From Solen grandis (Eukaryota; Mollusca; Bivalvia; Adapedonta; Solenidae), in NCBI GenBank assembly GCA_021229015.1, contig CM037777.1:58975342-59039341 (forward strand): a stretch of 64,000 nucleotides of DNA. The letters run 5' to 3'. Shown one piece after another: positions 1-11,722 of this stretch (its first letter is position 1; every line of letters begins with the position of its first letter). Position numbers and translations under genes: made by a program. The notes beneath the pieces are model-generated. The model was given only the letters and a program-made list of their open reading frames with translations, made no database searches and was not told where the DNA came from.

Positions 1-149
1 GCATTTCTGTCTTCTCATAACATCAATAGCCACGCAAAAGCTAGAACAGTGGAAAAAAGCGGTCATAATTTAGTGGAATGGAAGATCACGTGACCCAATG
101 TTTTGAAGTGGTAGGCCTAAAACACGCAATGAAAGTTTATGGAGCAATG

Positions 150-486
150 GACGCAATGAAACTATTACCTAGCAATGGAAATTTTATTTTCAGAATAGCA
201 GTATTAAATGCCATAAAACTACTTTTAAACCATCTATAACTGTTTAATTATATATACACATTAATCTTAAGACAATGACATGCGAATAAACTTAGAGTTA
301 TTAATTTGAGATTATATATACATATATGGAGCAATGGAAATGATTACGGAGCAATGGAAATTCTGTTTTCAGAAAAGCATTATTAAATGCCATAAATCTA
401 TTTTAAACCACCTGTTACTGTCTTCTTATATATAAAAACATTAATTTAAGACAATAGCATACGAATTAACTTGGTGGAGTTATTAA
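150..486. repeat. Tandem duplication, about 179-bp period, two diverged copies
   Basis: Two consecutive diverged copies share 'gcaatggaaatt', 'attaaatgccataaa', 'tttaaacca' and the closing 'gagttattaa'. The shared block starts at 172 and again at 351. No gene is seen in 1-636. Confidence 0.75.
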
Positions 487-634
487 CACGCGCATGCTGA
501 CGCAATAGAAGTATGAAGAAGGAAATTTAATATTAAGTTTAGGCTTCTTTCCAAATCACCATCATCAGCATGTAATAATTTTATATTATGAAAAAAAAAG
601 ATTGATATATTTATAATCCAATTTAGAACTGTTA

Positions 635-636
<2 letters not shown>

Positions 637-667
<31 letters not shown>
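637..667. repeat. (TG)n microsatellite
   Basis: An uninterrupted run of about 15 TG dinucleotides. It makes the spurious Thr-His open frame on the minus strand across 483-683. Confidence 0.95.
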
Positions 668-685
668 TATTGACACGTGCCATTA

Positions 686-752
686 AGGGCCTTCTTCATT
701 CCTTATCAACCGGGAAGGGCGGTGGGACTTAAACCCAACAAACAAACAAACA
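686..752 (+). repeat. SINE 3' end with (CAAA)n tail, 5'-truncated
   Basis: The stretch ends 'gacttaaacccaacaaac' followed by further CAAA units. This closely resembles the 3' end of a SINE family very common in bivalve genomes (recognised from general knowledge, not searched). The upstream SINE body is not recognisable, so the copy is probably truncated or decayed. Confidence 0.55.
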
Positions 753-1500
753 ACTTGGAAGGGTGTGCTCGAGTCAATATTCTAGATTACGTTAGTTAGT
801 CGTTGCTTCTGTTCATCATCATCATCATAGGCATGGGATTGATTTTAGACTTCATAAATATAAAGGGTCAGAATATCAAGGTTTATCATTTTTACTATTT
901 TATATTTAGGGCATTTGAAGTCAATTCCATAGTCGAGCGTTCTGTACTCTGACAGCTCTTGTTCAATATATAGTTTAGATGTATGTTTTAATTTTGATTA
1001 TCGTGTTCTAATGTTTAATAAAAAAAATGAAAACTATCTTTTCTTGTTTCTTATCTGACAACTGAAAACTGATACTGACCACATACCCACCTTTATAAAC
1101 AGATTAGAATCCAGCATATAACCTATTTTGGTTACAATCTAGCGCTCTTGCTGCTCACCACAACCAACCCGCCGACAGTCTATCAGTGCCTTCGGCGCTT
1201 TGATTGGTAATTCTCGCTTATACAAATGGCATTGGGCACTGTCACTCCTACTCGGACTGTATTTTTTTGCATACAGTACAGTCCTGAAATTTCGAAATAC
1301 AATTAAAATTAAAAAAAACAACAACAAACAAAAAACCCACACATAACATTGTTTGGATATTTTACACACAAAAGATCTATACTATTAACGACCTTCAGAA
1401 TTTACTTTTAAATTAGCATGACAGAAAATGTTTTGAACGTATTATCACATGGAAAGAAAGGTGATAACACAGGTGACAAGAACAGAATATATGTAAATTT
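753..1500. other. No convincing gene; small inverted repeat near 1254-1297
   Basis: AT-rich spacer. At about 1254-1297 the halves 'ggactgtat' and 'atacagtacagtcc' can pair, suggesting a small transposon remnant. A minus-strand frame (1139-1369) has a hydrophobic N-terminus but only a GTG start and overlaps this inverted repeat, so it is not called a gene. Confidence 0.4.
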
Positions 1501-1772
1501 AAAACGCTTTGTGTGAATTCACTTTTGATCACTCGTCGCAAAAGAAGTGCGTAGGGCCACCGAAGAACTGATACCGATAAATCAACTCAACTCAACTCAA
1601 CTCAACTTTATTAGGGCAAATCGGCAATACAATATGCCATTGACCATATACAAAAATCATAAAGAAAATGCATGCATCAAACATGGCAATAAAACGCTTT
1701 GTGTGAATTCACTTTTGATCACTTGCCGCAAAAGAAGTGCGTAGGGCCACCGAAGAACTGATACCGATAAAT
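1501..1772. repeat. 82-bp direct repeat flanking a 108-bp insert with (CAACT)n
   Basis: 1501-1582 and 1691-1772 match over 82 bp with two substitutions visible (actcgtcgca versus acttgccgca). The 108 bp between starts with a (caact)n run. Either a 190-bp duplication or an insertion with an unusually long target duplication would give this. The open frame at 1547-1744 crosses both copies and is not a gene. Confidence 0.85.
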
Positions 1773-3650
1773 GTACATGCTAGGCCTGAAAGTCAATCTG
1801 CGAACCTGTTTTAAATGTGTATGTTGTCAAGATAACGAGATACACATCTTATCAATTTGTCCTATACATGATCTTATTAGAAATACTCTTTAATATTATG
1901 ACTATATCCTCTTTGTTAGAGGATTTTCTTAAAATGGACTTGTCTGAACAAAATGATGTAATATATGTATGTCCAGGTATTGACGTATTCTGCGAAATGC
2001 AATGGAAGTACGAAAATAAGTAATATACATGTATGAATTATTTAAGTATGCGTAAATTTTTAGGTGGTATACATTTTTTTGTCCAGCGTAGCTTTCCAAC
2101 CTTACTTTTGACCTTTTTGCAGATAATGAAGTAAGACTAAAACTTTGGGACAAAAATGTTACGCACCATTGTTTGTGTAGTTAACCACTAGCTGAAATAT
2201 TTGCTTGAAGTTCGTATTCACGAAATTTTGATTCAATATCTTGACTGAAGAACAGTTTCTTTGATTAATATATAGTTTGTTTTATCAAAATACTTCTTGT
2301 ATATGCATTTCGAGGTGAGTGTTATGAATACTTGCTCAATCAAGTCTGCTTCAGCTTCACCGAACGACTGCAAAACGGTTACATAGGCCGCTGCATTACA
2401 GTTATGTTTATTTCTCCGATTGTCGTAGAGTTGGGGCATTTCGATTTCACATATAGAAATTCATACAGTTTTTCCTTCAGTACACATTGACGCCGCATAT
2501 CTTTCTATTGCCGCCGCATATCTTTTTCGTTCAATTTGTCTCTTTTTACGCACAGGAATTTTGCTATATTCGGGATCTATAAATTTAGGTCTTTAAAGAA
2601 AGTTGAAGAAATCTTGTACTTATTATAGTTAAGTAATCTTTTGAAGCTGCAAAAATACCGATCGCCTGAAATACGTTAACATTTGTATCCGCGAATGTAA
2701 ACTGCTTAAAATGCGGTGAACTCAAATGAAGTCATTGAACACATTTTCTAACACAATGGGCACATTTTCGTGCTTTAGTAATTATCTGTCGGCGAATGTT
2801 GATTTAAGATGCAATAAAGCAGACTTCCACTGCACTTCATTTGCAGCATGGACTTAAAATACACGCAATCATGATTTCATCTCCTTTAAAATGTTCAAAT
2901 AAACATCTTTAAGGTATCGATTTTCAAGATTATTATAAAATCCTATTCAAAAACATAAAATGCGAAATGTTCATACATCAGTTTTCAAGTTTCTACCAGA
3001 CTTTCGATTCACTATCGCTGGGAAGTAATACATGTATCTATTTATTTAGCACGCTTAAAGATGTAAAGTAAATATACACGACAAACACTGGTGAACATAA
3101 AAGATTCGAATTTGTATTGAATTTGTACATGTATGTTATAAATTTAAATTAAAAAAAGATTCTTTTCTTTTGTTTAACGGTCAATATAATATTCCAGTCT
3201 AAGTGTACCAAGAGGGGGAACTGGTGTTTTTGTTATGCAGAACAGGTACTTCACATTAGTTCATATGACATGTCAGTAATGGAGGGCAAGGAAGAGCAAT
3301 GACAAATCAAAATATGAGCAATTAAAGCCACGCTGCCAATCAGTGGTATAAGACAAATCTCTATAACTACAGAAGACAAACACTATGACAGTTTTCTAGC
3401 AAAATTGTTTTGACTCACATGATGGAATAAATGAGTGTTGGTTTCATGAATCTTGTTTTTTATGTTGCCACCACATATCAATCAATTATTATACAGGTCT
3501 ATGATAATGATTAGGGTGAATATAGGAGTTGGAACACATTGGAAAACAAATGTGCTTCTACGAGCCTTTAAGTGTAATTTCAAAGTCTTTAAGTTAACAA
3601 AAAAATTAAACTCATTATTTTACGTTGGCTTACAACTTTAATATTACCCA
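1773..3650. other. No gene recognised
   Basis: AT-rich spacer with only short, low-complexity open frames on either strand. 2490-2530 contains a short tandem duplication around 'ccgccgcatatcttt'. No RNA gene or transposon ends recognised. Confidence 0.5.
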
Positions 3651-3651
3651 T

Positions 3652-3775
3652 CGACTGTTCCTGGGTCGGAACAGTAATTTGCGCATGAAGGATCCTTGCA
3701 TCAAACGGGATTCGAGCCCACAACCATCAGGTCCGCAGTAAGGTACGTGACCACTGGATCACGACACCTAGTGTG
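3652..3775 (-). repeat. tRNA-derived SINE, minus orientation
   Basis: Read on the minus strand the segment begins 'gtgatccagtgg' (A-box-like, 3751-3762) and about 40 nt later has 'gggctcgaatccc' (B-box-like, 3707-3719). The spacing and order match the internal RNA polymerase III promoter of a tRNA. The rest does not fold into a full cloverleaf by eye, so a tRNA-derived SINE is more likely than a working tRNA. It abuts 'agtgtgtcactgcatatcac', which is the end of the recurrent module seen elsewhere in this window. Confidence 0.55.
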
Positions 3776-3830
3776 TCACTGCATATCACGGGTTTAGTTA
3801 GCATGAATAATGCATATGTATATGCTATTT
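3766..3830. repeat. Fragment of recurrent module (3' end)
   Basis: 'gtgtgtcactgcatatcac' matches the module end seen at 4300-4330, 10995-11025 and 13735-13760. The SINE on its left replaces the expected 'ctttgatcag' part. Confidence 0.45.
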
Positions 3831-3904
3831 TAAAATTATTACTGTTCTCACTTGCTTTGTTAAGATTCTTGCAATTCAGTTTTGCTGCTGATATTGTAAC
3901 ACAA

Positions 3905-4430
3905 ATAATGGTCAGATCCTAGCCTATGAAAGGATGCTTTTCCATTTAATGCATTCTCTCATCACTGCCGCATTTTTTTGTGCAATGCTTTTAAATGAAT
4001 CTGCTCTTGGAACAATCATGGTCGGCTTAAACGGAATTGCGATACAAATAGCCCGTACCTTTACCCCAACAGCAGATATGATAGTGAAGATTGATTGGCA
4101 GCAGATTCTCCCATAGTGGTAGAATTGTGGGGCAAGACATACGGTAGTGTAAAATTTAATTACTTTTCTATGTTTTTTATGGTTTTGGATCTAAGAGGAC
4201 GTTACAGGATTGACTGATTTAACATAAGATTCAAAAGATTGAATCAATAGATAGAGATGAGTAGTTACTGATACATTTCTTGGCGTCCACCCTTTGGCTT
4301 TGATCAGCCGGTGTGTCAATGCATATAACGGTGATTAACATTTTGCAATGTCCGTGTATGTACTAATTACTGATCATGTTTTTGGTATCTTGTTTCCTGC
4401 GTCCTTGTAAATGTTCTGCTCATAAGGTAG
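3905..4430 (+). repeat. Recurrent module, diverged copy M1
   Basis: Shares an ordered series of blocks with the array modules: 'atcctagcctatg', 'ggaacaatcatggtcgg', 'cttaaacggaattgcgata', 'gtaaaatttaatta', 'gatctaagaggacgt', 'gatgagtagttactg' and 'ggctttgatcagccggtg'. It is more diverged than the array units are from one another, so it is an older copy. Nature unknown: an ancient transposon or a segmental duplicate are both possible. The open frame at 3934-4116 lies within it and is not conserved intact in the other copies. Confidence 0.7.
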
Positions 4431-4606
4431 GCGTATTTCGATTTTCTCCATTCGTGAAAATATCCAAGTTATTAGTTATATTAGTTTGATTATGTTACTG
4501 GATCCGCATAAAAGCAACTCGTTCACAGTCGGTCATTGAATAAGAATTTTAATAAGAATTCATATGTGTGTATTACCTCTAACAATACCTATCTACAGAT
4601 TCATGG

Positions 4607-4890
4607 TCATCCAATGCAACATTCCGTGATGAAAAAAAAGGTAACTCCATCATAGGCAATAACATTACGAACGGCATGAAACCTATATTTAGAAATATAA
4701 AATCTAGTACATGCATATTTAGATTTTTTTCCGTGTGCCGTCCTATGACTAATCACATGTGAAGACGCCATCTTGCGGAATTTGTCACTCGGTACAGAAA
4801 GCACCTTCTTCCTATATTTTGCCGGAATTCCCCGAAGTGCGTTTACGAAAAATAGCGTTTTCTCATCCAATGTGACCTTCATTTGCTGAG
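4607..4890 (-). CDS. Unrecognised open reading frame, weak candidate
   Basis: I do not recognise this frame. Read on the minus strand it runs about 100 codons without a stop, the longest such stretch outside the transposon. It has an internal ATG at about 4880 followed by a basic, mixed-composition peptide (for example KYRKKVLSVPSDKFRKM). Just before that ATG is a pyrimidine tract ending 'ctctccctcag', which would serve as a splice acceptor, so it could be an exon. Against it: the surroundings are old duplicated repeat DNA, no neighbouring exon is visible, and one frame of this length is expected by chance in 64 kb. Confidence 0.2.
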
Positions 4891-5174
4891 GGAGAGTAAA
4901 AAAAAAAACACACACGCATTATTCTTATTTCTACTGATCAACTATGAATGAGCTGCTTTAAAGCCCTATCGTTATATCGTTACATCCTTATACATGTATA
5001 CTTTTACCAAAAATATTTGCGTGGCTATATGGAATCAATTTGTTCATTCCCGTTGTATCATGTACCGTTCCATTCTATGTACATTCTAATTGCGCTTTAC
5101 AAACACTATATAAAGCTTTGTGTCGTTGTCATATTATGAAAGGAGAAATGTCCAAAAATTTCTTAAATATAATT

Positions 5175-5545
5175 TTTCTTATCAAATTAGGGTAATGCAG
5201 ATTTATAATGGAAACTTTTCCAAAATATTTAACATTCTGATTATGGCCTCTGTTTATTCATATGCTGCATTTTATATGACGACAATTCGTAGCTGCCGAA
5301 TTACCATTTTTGTCATTATACGGGTACATTAGTTCAAAATTATAACCAAACTTAAATGAACGGACACATTTGACAAGCTGAAAGTATTCGTGGTTTGTAA
5401 AGAATACATTAACAGGAAACCTTAGCTAGGGAATTGTGGGCTCGTTCAAAGCAATATATAGTTTACTCCCCAGACTTATTCAGATCTGTTTATGAGATTT
5501 CATTGCAAATGGAAATGCATCAAAAGTCACCAAGGTCTCCTTGTT
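5175..5545 (+). repeat. Diverged relative of the array unit's second half
   Basis: 'taatgcagatttataat' near 5194, 'cttaaatgaac...gacacatttgacaag' near 5350 and 'ggtttgtaaagaatacatt' near 5393 match, in the same order, 14105-14625 in unit A and its equivalents. Together with M1 upstream, this shows that 3.9-5.5 kb is an old half-unit paralogue. Confidence 0.65.
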
Positions 5546-5600
5546 CGAATTCCGCCAATAATGCTTAGCACTAAATAAAATTATGAAATATACAAATACA

Positions 5601-5700
5601 NNNNNNNNNNNNNNNNNNNNNNNNNNNNNNNNNNNNNNNNNNNNNNNNNNNNNNNNNNNNNNNNNNNNNNNNNNNNNNNNNNNNNNNNNNNNNNNNNNNN
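5601..5700. other. Assembly gap (100 N)
   Basis: Exactly 100 N bases, the conventional placeholder for a gap of unknown size. Frames read through it are meaningless. Confidence 0.99.
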
Positions 5701-6271
5701 TCACTAAGTTTACATAAATCATTGGCTGAATATCTAAAAATATTTTTAGGAAATGTTTCCTGGGGTATTTTTGTAAGAGTAGCTAAAACGACGAAGTTCA
5801 TCTGTAAGTTTTTAAGTGTTACATAGTGCTAAGTATAGTTAGTGGAATTCAAGCCTTGCCTGTAATAAAAATGCATTGTTGTTTGATTTTTTTTCCACGT
5901 TTGTTTTTAGCTGCATAATTATGTTTATTATTATTATTATTTCATGTATTTTTAAAATCAGGCGTAATGTGAAAGATTCAAGGAAGTAGATAATTATTTA
6001 GCCTACAGAGTCGTTCGTGATTCAAAACCACAAGCACATATTCTCTTGATATGTGATTTCGAAGACCAACAGAAACCATCGGGAATTGCACCAGACGACA
6101 TTTCATTCATTTTTTTCAGACTGAGCGTTCTGCATGTTCACCAAGTGCATAAATAGGAGTTTCACTTTCACCAAGGTCAATTACTACCAAGGAAATGCTG
6201 TGTTGTTTTTAAATTTATTATCATTAACCACACACCGATTGTTTAGGACGGGTTGATATTGTTTTTGGTAT
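5701..6271. other. No gene recognised
   Basis: AT-rich spacer with a short (ATT)n run near 5925-5940. Nothing else recognised. Confidence 0.5.
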
Positions 6272-6383
6272 TAGGTTTTCGCCTCTGCAGGGCGAAAACC
6301 TATTGTTCTTCTTCTGTTGATTTTTTTTAGGTTTTCGCCTCTGCAGGGCGAAAACCTATTGTTCTTCTTCGGTTGATTTTTTT
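6272..6383. repeat. Duplicated 11-bp-stem palindrome
   Basis: The perfect inverted repeat AGGTTTTCGCC / GGCGAAAACCT with a 7-nt spacer occurs at 6273-6301 and again 56 bp later at 6329-6357. Each copy is followed by 'attgttcttcttc'. Confidence 0.9.
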
Positions 6384-6519
6384 TCTTCCAATTCCACCCA
6401 TTTTTGTAGCCAGCCTAGCGGCCAGATGAGAAAAGCTACAGCTATGAAATTTGGGCATGGAGTCATTTTTATCTGAACATGTGCCTAAATGGTCAAACTT
6501 TTCACTTTTGTTTCTGATT

Positions 6520-7408
6520 TAGCCACTAGGAGGCGCAATGCATGTAATCACTCTTTTGCTAATAATTCAAAAATTTGAAACCTGATTTAGATGCGGGTTT
6601 TTACATAATGTTCCTTGTTGACAGCCCAATCAAATATGGTGGAAAAGTGGAATAATGAGGGTAGGTCTGCGAAAAACCTACCCACTTTTGTTAGAGATCA
6701 GATAGAAGAATTCTGTTTGCTGCATACGATTTGCAAGACATATACGCACAAAATATATGGGGTGGCGAATTTAAGAAATGTGTGGTTTGTCCTCTAGAAA
6801 CGGTCAAACTTTACTAAAATTTAGGAAAAAATAAAATTCCAAAAACATGTTTTTTGTCGCTCCTGACTTTATTTCTTGTTTATTCGTCATGAAATTTTCA
6901 CACGTTATGCCGCCAGGGGGCGCTTTTCTTGAAATCATTCTTTTGCTTATAACTCAAAAAGTTGAAGTCCGATTCGAATGCGGTATTTTGCATTCTGTTC
7001 CCTGTTGATAGCCTAATAACATATGATAGGATTCGAGGGTCCGTATGGCTGAAAGCTTTTGAGCTACGGAAGATTGAACGTTCGAACCTCGCAAAAAAAA
7101 CCAAAAAAAACTGTGCAAATGAGGGTAGGTCTACGAAAAACCTATCCGTTTTTGTTAGAGATCAGATAGAAGTAGTCCGTCTCCTGCATACGATTTCAAA
7201 GACATATACACACAACATATATGGGGTGGCGAATTTAAGAAATGTGTGGTTTGTCCTCTAGAAACGGTCAAACTTTACTAAAATTTAGGAAAAAATAAAA
7301 TTCCAAAAACATGTTTTTTGTCGCTCCTGACTTTATTTTTTGTTTATTCGTCATGAAATTTTCACACGTTATGCGTTGTTAAGTTTGAAAGGGCCTCACA
7401 ATTAAAAA

Positions 7409-7445
<37 letters not shown>

Positions 7446-7900
7446 ATTGAAAAGTTCAAGGTCATATTACGATAATTGTGTTTTTATTCGGCCCAAAGTG
7501 CTCCAAAACTAAAAATATTTCATTTAGAGAATATGAACAAAAGTTTTTGTTCATGAAAAGCTCTTTCCAGTGATGTTCAGTTTTTGAAGATCGGACTTGA
7601 TTTGGTCATTTTACGGCAGTCCAAGGTTTGATCCTTTTTAGAAAAATTGTAAATCAGTTTTTATGCTTCAAATTGTGATATATAAGAAATAGAATGTTTG
7701 ACTAGTGCGACTTGTATACTTGATTGAACCATTTGCTGCATTGCTATGTACCTAACAGTAAAATTTTAATCAATTTTGTTTCTTATTTGGCCGCTAGGGG
7801 CGCTTGACATGAAATCACTCTTTATAACTAAAAAAATTGAAGTCTGATTTTTATGCGATTTTTTGCATTCTGTTCCTTGGTTACATCTATTTGAAACGAC
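6520..7900. repeat. Internal direct repeats within the dispersed repeat
   Basis: A block of about 255 bp at 6655-6910 recurs at 7119-7374 (offset 464). A second segment, typified by 'ctaggaggcgc', 'aatcactcttttgct' and 'attctgttcc', recurs three times, starting near 6522, 6909 and 7790. Confidence 0.8.
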
Positions 7901-8336
7901 ACTCCAAAATTAATGCGATATTTCATGAAAATGATAGTTATTCAATGCAACATTAGTTCGTAATAATGTTGAGTGTCATGTCATATTGTCGTGTGTCATT
8001 TTATACTATTGTGTGTCGTTTGCAATTGTTGTTTATCAATTACAATTGTCGTTTGTCACCATCATAAAGCAACACACACATCTAATGTGGCACTAACTGA
8101 ATTCCGTAAAAAAGTTTTCAAGTTTGCGACTACATTACTGACAGGTAATACTCAAAAATATTCTTTTGGGTAAAAGGTCTGCTTAAACATTGCGACAAAA
8201 ATGTTTGAAATGTTTGTTAAGAGTATTCAACAAGCCATTGAACAAAGAAATATGTTTTTCGAATCATGAGACACGTGAACTGAATGACATTACCTTCGCG
8301 AAAACCGATGATATCGCGATAGCGATTCTAGTTTTT

Positions 8337-9012
8337 CTTGTCTTTGGTAGTAATTAACTTTCAGCATGTTTTGTTCACGAAGATATAAAACTGCAATTTT
8401 TTTTTTTTTTTTTAACCTTTTTAATTTTTTTTCTTATGGTATCACTTTACGAAATATAGATAGAAAAGCAATTAACTTTATTAAATTATAAAATACAGTA
8501 CACATTCTGTATCATACTTTGGATAGGCCTGACTAAACAAGGGCAGTACAATTTCACAGTCAGCCCTTGAATAACAAAATTATACAAATACATGTACTGA
8601 ACATTTTCTTAAAAAAAGAAATAAAGCAATGCAATGTTGTTTATATACCATGAAAATGTAACTTGTGGTTTCCCTTTTTTTCATAAAAAAAAATACTATC
8701 GTGTATAATAATGTTTATTTGTGTATCATATAAATGGTCTTTAATAAGTAACTTCCATTCAGAGATTAACATATTGATTTTTAAAATGTAGCTTGTCGTT
8801 TCCCGTTTTTACACAAAACTGTAAATATGTTCAATATATACTTTTTTCTTATAAAAAATTCTCAATAAATAGCTTCCAGTTAAATCTGAACATATTAACT
8901 CAAATAGAAGAATAAAACTGACTTTCAAATATCCACTTTTACATACATAGAAAGAAAACATTACGACCATATGTGTTGTCCATAATAGGCATTAAATATT
9001 TAGTATTTAAAA
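8337..9012. other. No gene; faint similarity to array-unit flank
   Basis: 'taccatgaaaatgtaactt' with a following 'gtttccc' (8647-8680, repeated near 8785-8805) resembles 'taccataaaaatgttacat' with 'catttccc' in unit A (15788-15815). The stretch may be an old diverged paralogue. A poly-T run lies at about 8397-8413. Confidence 0.4.
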
Positions 9013-9468
9013 ACATTTGAACATAGAAAATTATCTGATCATTAACACGTATAATCCGTCTTTTAAACATTTGAACATAAAAATTATCTGATCATTATAA
9101 CATAAAAATTATCTGATCATTATCACGTATAATCCGTCTTTTAAACATTTGAACATAGAAAATTATCTGATCATTATCACGTATAATCCGTCTTTTAAAC
9201 ATTTGAACATAGAAAATTATCTGATCATTAACACGTATAATCCGTCTTTTTAACATTTGAACATAGAAAATTATCTGATCATTAACACGTATAATCCGTC
9301 TTTTTAACATTTGAACATAGAAAATTATCTGATCATTAACACGTATAATCCGTCTTTTAAACATTTGAACATAGAAAATTATCTGATCATTAACACGTAT
9401 AATCCGTCTTTTAAACATTTGAACATAGAAAATTATCTGATCATTATCACGTATAATCCGTCTTTTAA
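9013..9468. repeat. 54-bp minisatellite, about 8 copies
   Basis: The unit begins 'acatttgaacatag' and ends 'cgtataatccgtcttttaa'. Unit starts are seen at 9013, 9067, 9145, 9199, 9253, 9307, 9361 and 9415. A shortened copy between 9067 and 9145 has lost phase. Because 54 is divisible by 3, both strands give long open frames of 18-residue repeats (minus 9095-9418, plus 9311-9523). These are by-products of the repeat. Confidence 0.95.
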
Positions 9469-9499
9469 AACGATCAATGTTAAGCGACTATTTTACCAA

Positions 9500-9660
9500 A
9501 ATGAAATAATGATATATGGATAATGGAAGACGAGAGAGCAAAATCAAGACGCATATGTGCGTTTACGAATATTGCCGTTTAATTTCGAGAATGTCCTGCC
9601 AAGCATACAATAAAAAAAATTAAAAAAAATAAAAATAAATTAATAAATAAATCTTTGAAA
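9500..9660 (+). repeat. Diverged left flank of the array
   Basis: 'gaagacgagagagcaaaatc' followed by 'atatgtgcgtttacgaat' parallels 'aaagacgagaaggaaatatc' with 'atatgcgttaacgaatg' at 16285-16335 in unit A. It is an older paralogue of the sequence that ends each array unit. Confidence 0.5.
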
Positions 9661-11050
9661 GAATCAATATCCTGGCCTCTGTTAGAGTTCCCTTCCGTAA
9701 CACACACGCTTCCTTTCAATTGCTCTCGTCAATATCGCATTTTCACACACTGCTTTGACCGGAATCTTCACCTGGAACAATCGTGGACGATTAAAACGGA
9801 TATTGCGATATAAATAACACGTAACTTTACTCTGGCAGTAGAATGAATATATAACACATGATTAATTGTCTAAAAATGAGATAACGGCTATAATCAATCT
9901 CCATAGAAAACTTGGTGAGCCAGAACTATGAGACAAGAGACAGAAAAGCCGTGTAAAATTTAATTAATTTTCCACGTGTTTATGTGTTCCAGTATCTAAG
10001 AGAACGTGACAGGATAGGACAATTTGATATATGAAGATCAAATCATTATAGAGAGATGAATAGTTACTGTCAAATATATGCTCAAAAAAAAATTTTTAAA
10101 GAACTGAAATATAACATAAACAACCAGTTTTAAGGAAAACACAGATTGTCTGTTCTTAAAAGGATTCATAAATATATCTAACTGATACAAATGTATTATC
10201 AAACCTATTTTAGGGATATGGATTTATTAATACGGACAATATCAAATGGAGAAGGACGTTCTAGATATACATTGATACAAAATCATTTCAAATTACTTTG
10301 CCAGACATCAGTTCTGTTTGATATATAACATTATGGAATAATACAGTACAAATCAATTCATAGAAACTGCTTAAGTCTTATAATGACAATTAATTTTCTA
10401 TGATTTCATATTTTGTATGAAAGGTATAAAAGTAAGAAAGTTCAGGAATGCACTGTGCATTAACAACATTGTACTTTGGCTTTCATCTATTTTCCCATCA
10501 CGTTGTATTTCAGATGACTGTTAAAATTACAGGTAATGGCATAAAAGAAAATTAGGAATTACGGAATCTTTACATGAATTAAAACTTCAAGCGCTTCTCA
10601 GATACCTGTAGTTCTAAATCACTGGCAGCAGACAAATTCATTAATGTCTTGAGTTCACAGAGTTCAACAAGTGCATCTAGTATTAATGCGATATAAATTT
10701 TGATTCTTTCCATGTCTTTATAATTAATTTGAGAAGGTTTAAAGTTGCACATACAATCCCGAAAATGAGATTTGAAAAAAATGTTAGTCACACATAAACG
10801 TAGGAAAAATGTATACGACAAATGAACAAAATTTATGTCCTGAACTTTGATACTGTTTATAATATATATGTAATCTAAGATGAAATATTTTGATTTACTA
10901 CATGGTGTATAATTTGAATGATCTAATCAAAGGGTGATATAGACGAGCAGTTGTTGGCAAGGTTCTCTGTTACCAATCTCAGTGTTGACTTTAATCAGGT
11001 AGTGTGACAACGCATATCACAAATGCCGTTCACTATTTTGTATAATTGTG
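9661..11050 (+). repeat. Recurrent module a of unit A, split by an about 0.9-kb insertion
   Basis: 9661-10085 matches module b and M1 block by block ('gaatcaatatcctggcc', 'ggaacaatcgtggacg', 'gtaaaatttaattaatttt', 'gatgaatagttactgt'). The module then breaks off and resumes near 10975 with 'gactttaatcaggtagtgtg'. The 0.9 kb between is absent from M1 and module b, so it is an insertion or unrelated sequence. Confidence 0.65.
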
Positions 11051-11357
11051 ATGTATATTTTTATTAATTATGTGTATGTAACACAAAAAACTGTAAAGTT
11101 TACGTGTAATAAAATCTGTTCTGTTCTTTTCTATTCTATTCTATGAAATGATTGATGTTCACACATTTTGATATCTTGTTTCTCACTTTCTCGTTCATTA
11201 TCGTACATTATGTGGACACCGTGCACACCTATTCTTTCTCATATATATAAAAAATCATGCATTTCTCAAAGTAAATGAGTTTGTTAACGTTTCATTGTAT
11301 GTATGTACTAATGCATATATCGTAAATTGAAATGCACACTCAACACATTTTTGGCGA

Positions 11358-11686
11358 TTTTTAGCTCACCTGAGCACAATGTGATTTAAACGGCATCTCT
11401 TCTGAAACCGCTAGAGAGAATTCGATTAAACTTGGCAGGGATAATTCTTGGGTGAAACGCCACAAGAGTTGCGTAAATAAACTTGATCAGTGTAGAATTC
11501 TAGTAACCATGGCAACGGAAAAATAAAAAAAAAATATGAAAACTTTAAAAATCATCTTCTTTAAAACTACTGATAAGATTTCAAAATATTTTAGTACAGA
11601 TTTTCCTTGGGTGACCCTTTACCAAGATTGCTAAAATTAATCCGATCCGTAAAAAACCATGGCCGCAAGGGGCAGGGCTAATTTGC

Positions 11687-11722
<36 letters not shown>

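Larger units (their letters stand above)
6272..8336 (+). mobile_element. Dispersed repeat headed by an AGGTTTTCGCC palindrome
   Basis: Starts with 'taggttttcgcc' and closes near 8330 with 'cgcgatagcgattctag', ends I associate with a repeat abundant in bivalve genomes (from memory, not searched). It contains internal tandem segments and a 33-A run at 7412-7444. No transposase or reverse transcriptase is readable, so it is probably non-autonomous. Frames at 6615-6797 and 6962-7261 are two copies of one internal segment, not genes. Confidence 0.55.

Noticed and set aside
483..683. Minus-strand frame with Thr-His repeats
   Set aside because: It is translation of the (TG)n microsatellite.
1139..1369. 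76-codon minus frame with a membrane-segment-like N-terminus
   Set aside because: It starts at GTG, the hydrophobic part is encoded by a T-rich tract, and it overlaps a small inverted repeat.
9095..9418. 107-codon repetitive protein
   Set aside because: A by-product of the 54-bp minisatellite, whose period keeps frame.
9013..9468. CRISPR-like repeat array
   Set aside because: Units are directly adjacent with no unique spacers, and the DNA is eukaryotic; it is a minisatellite.
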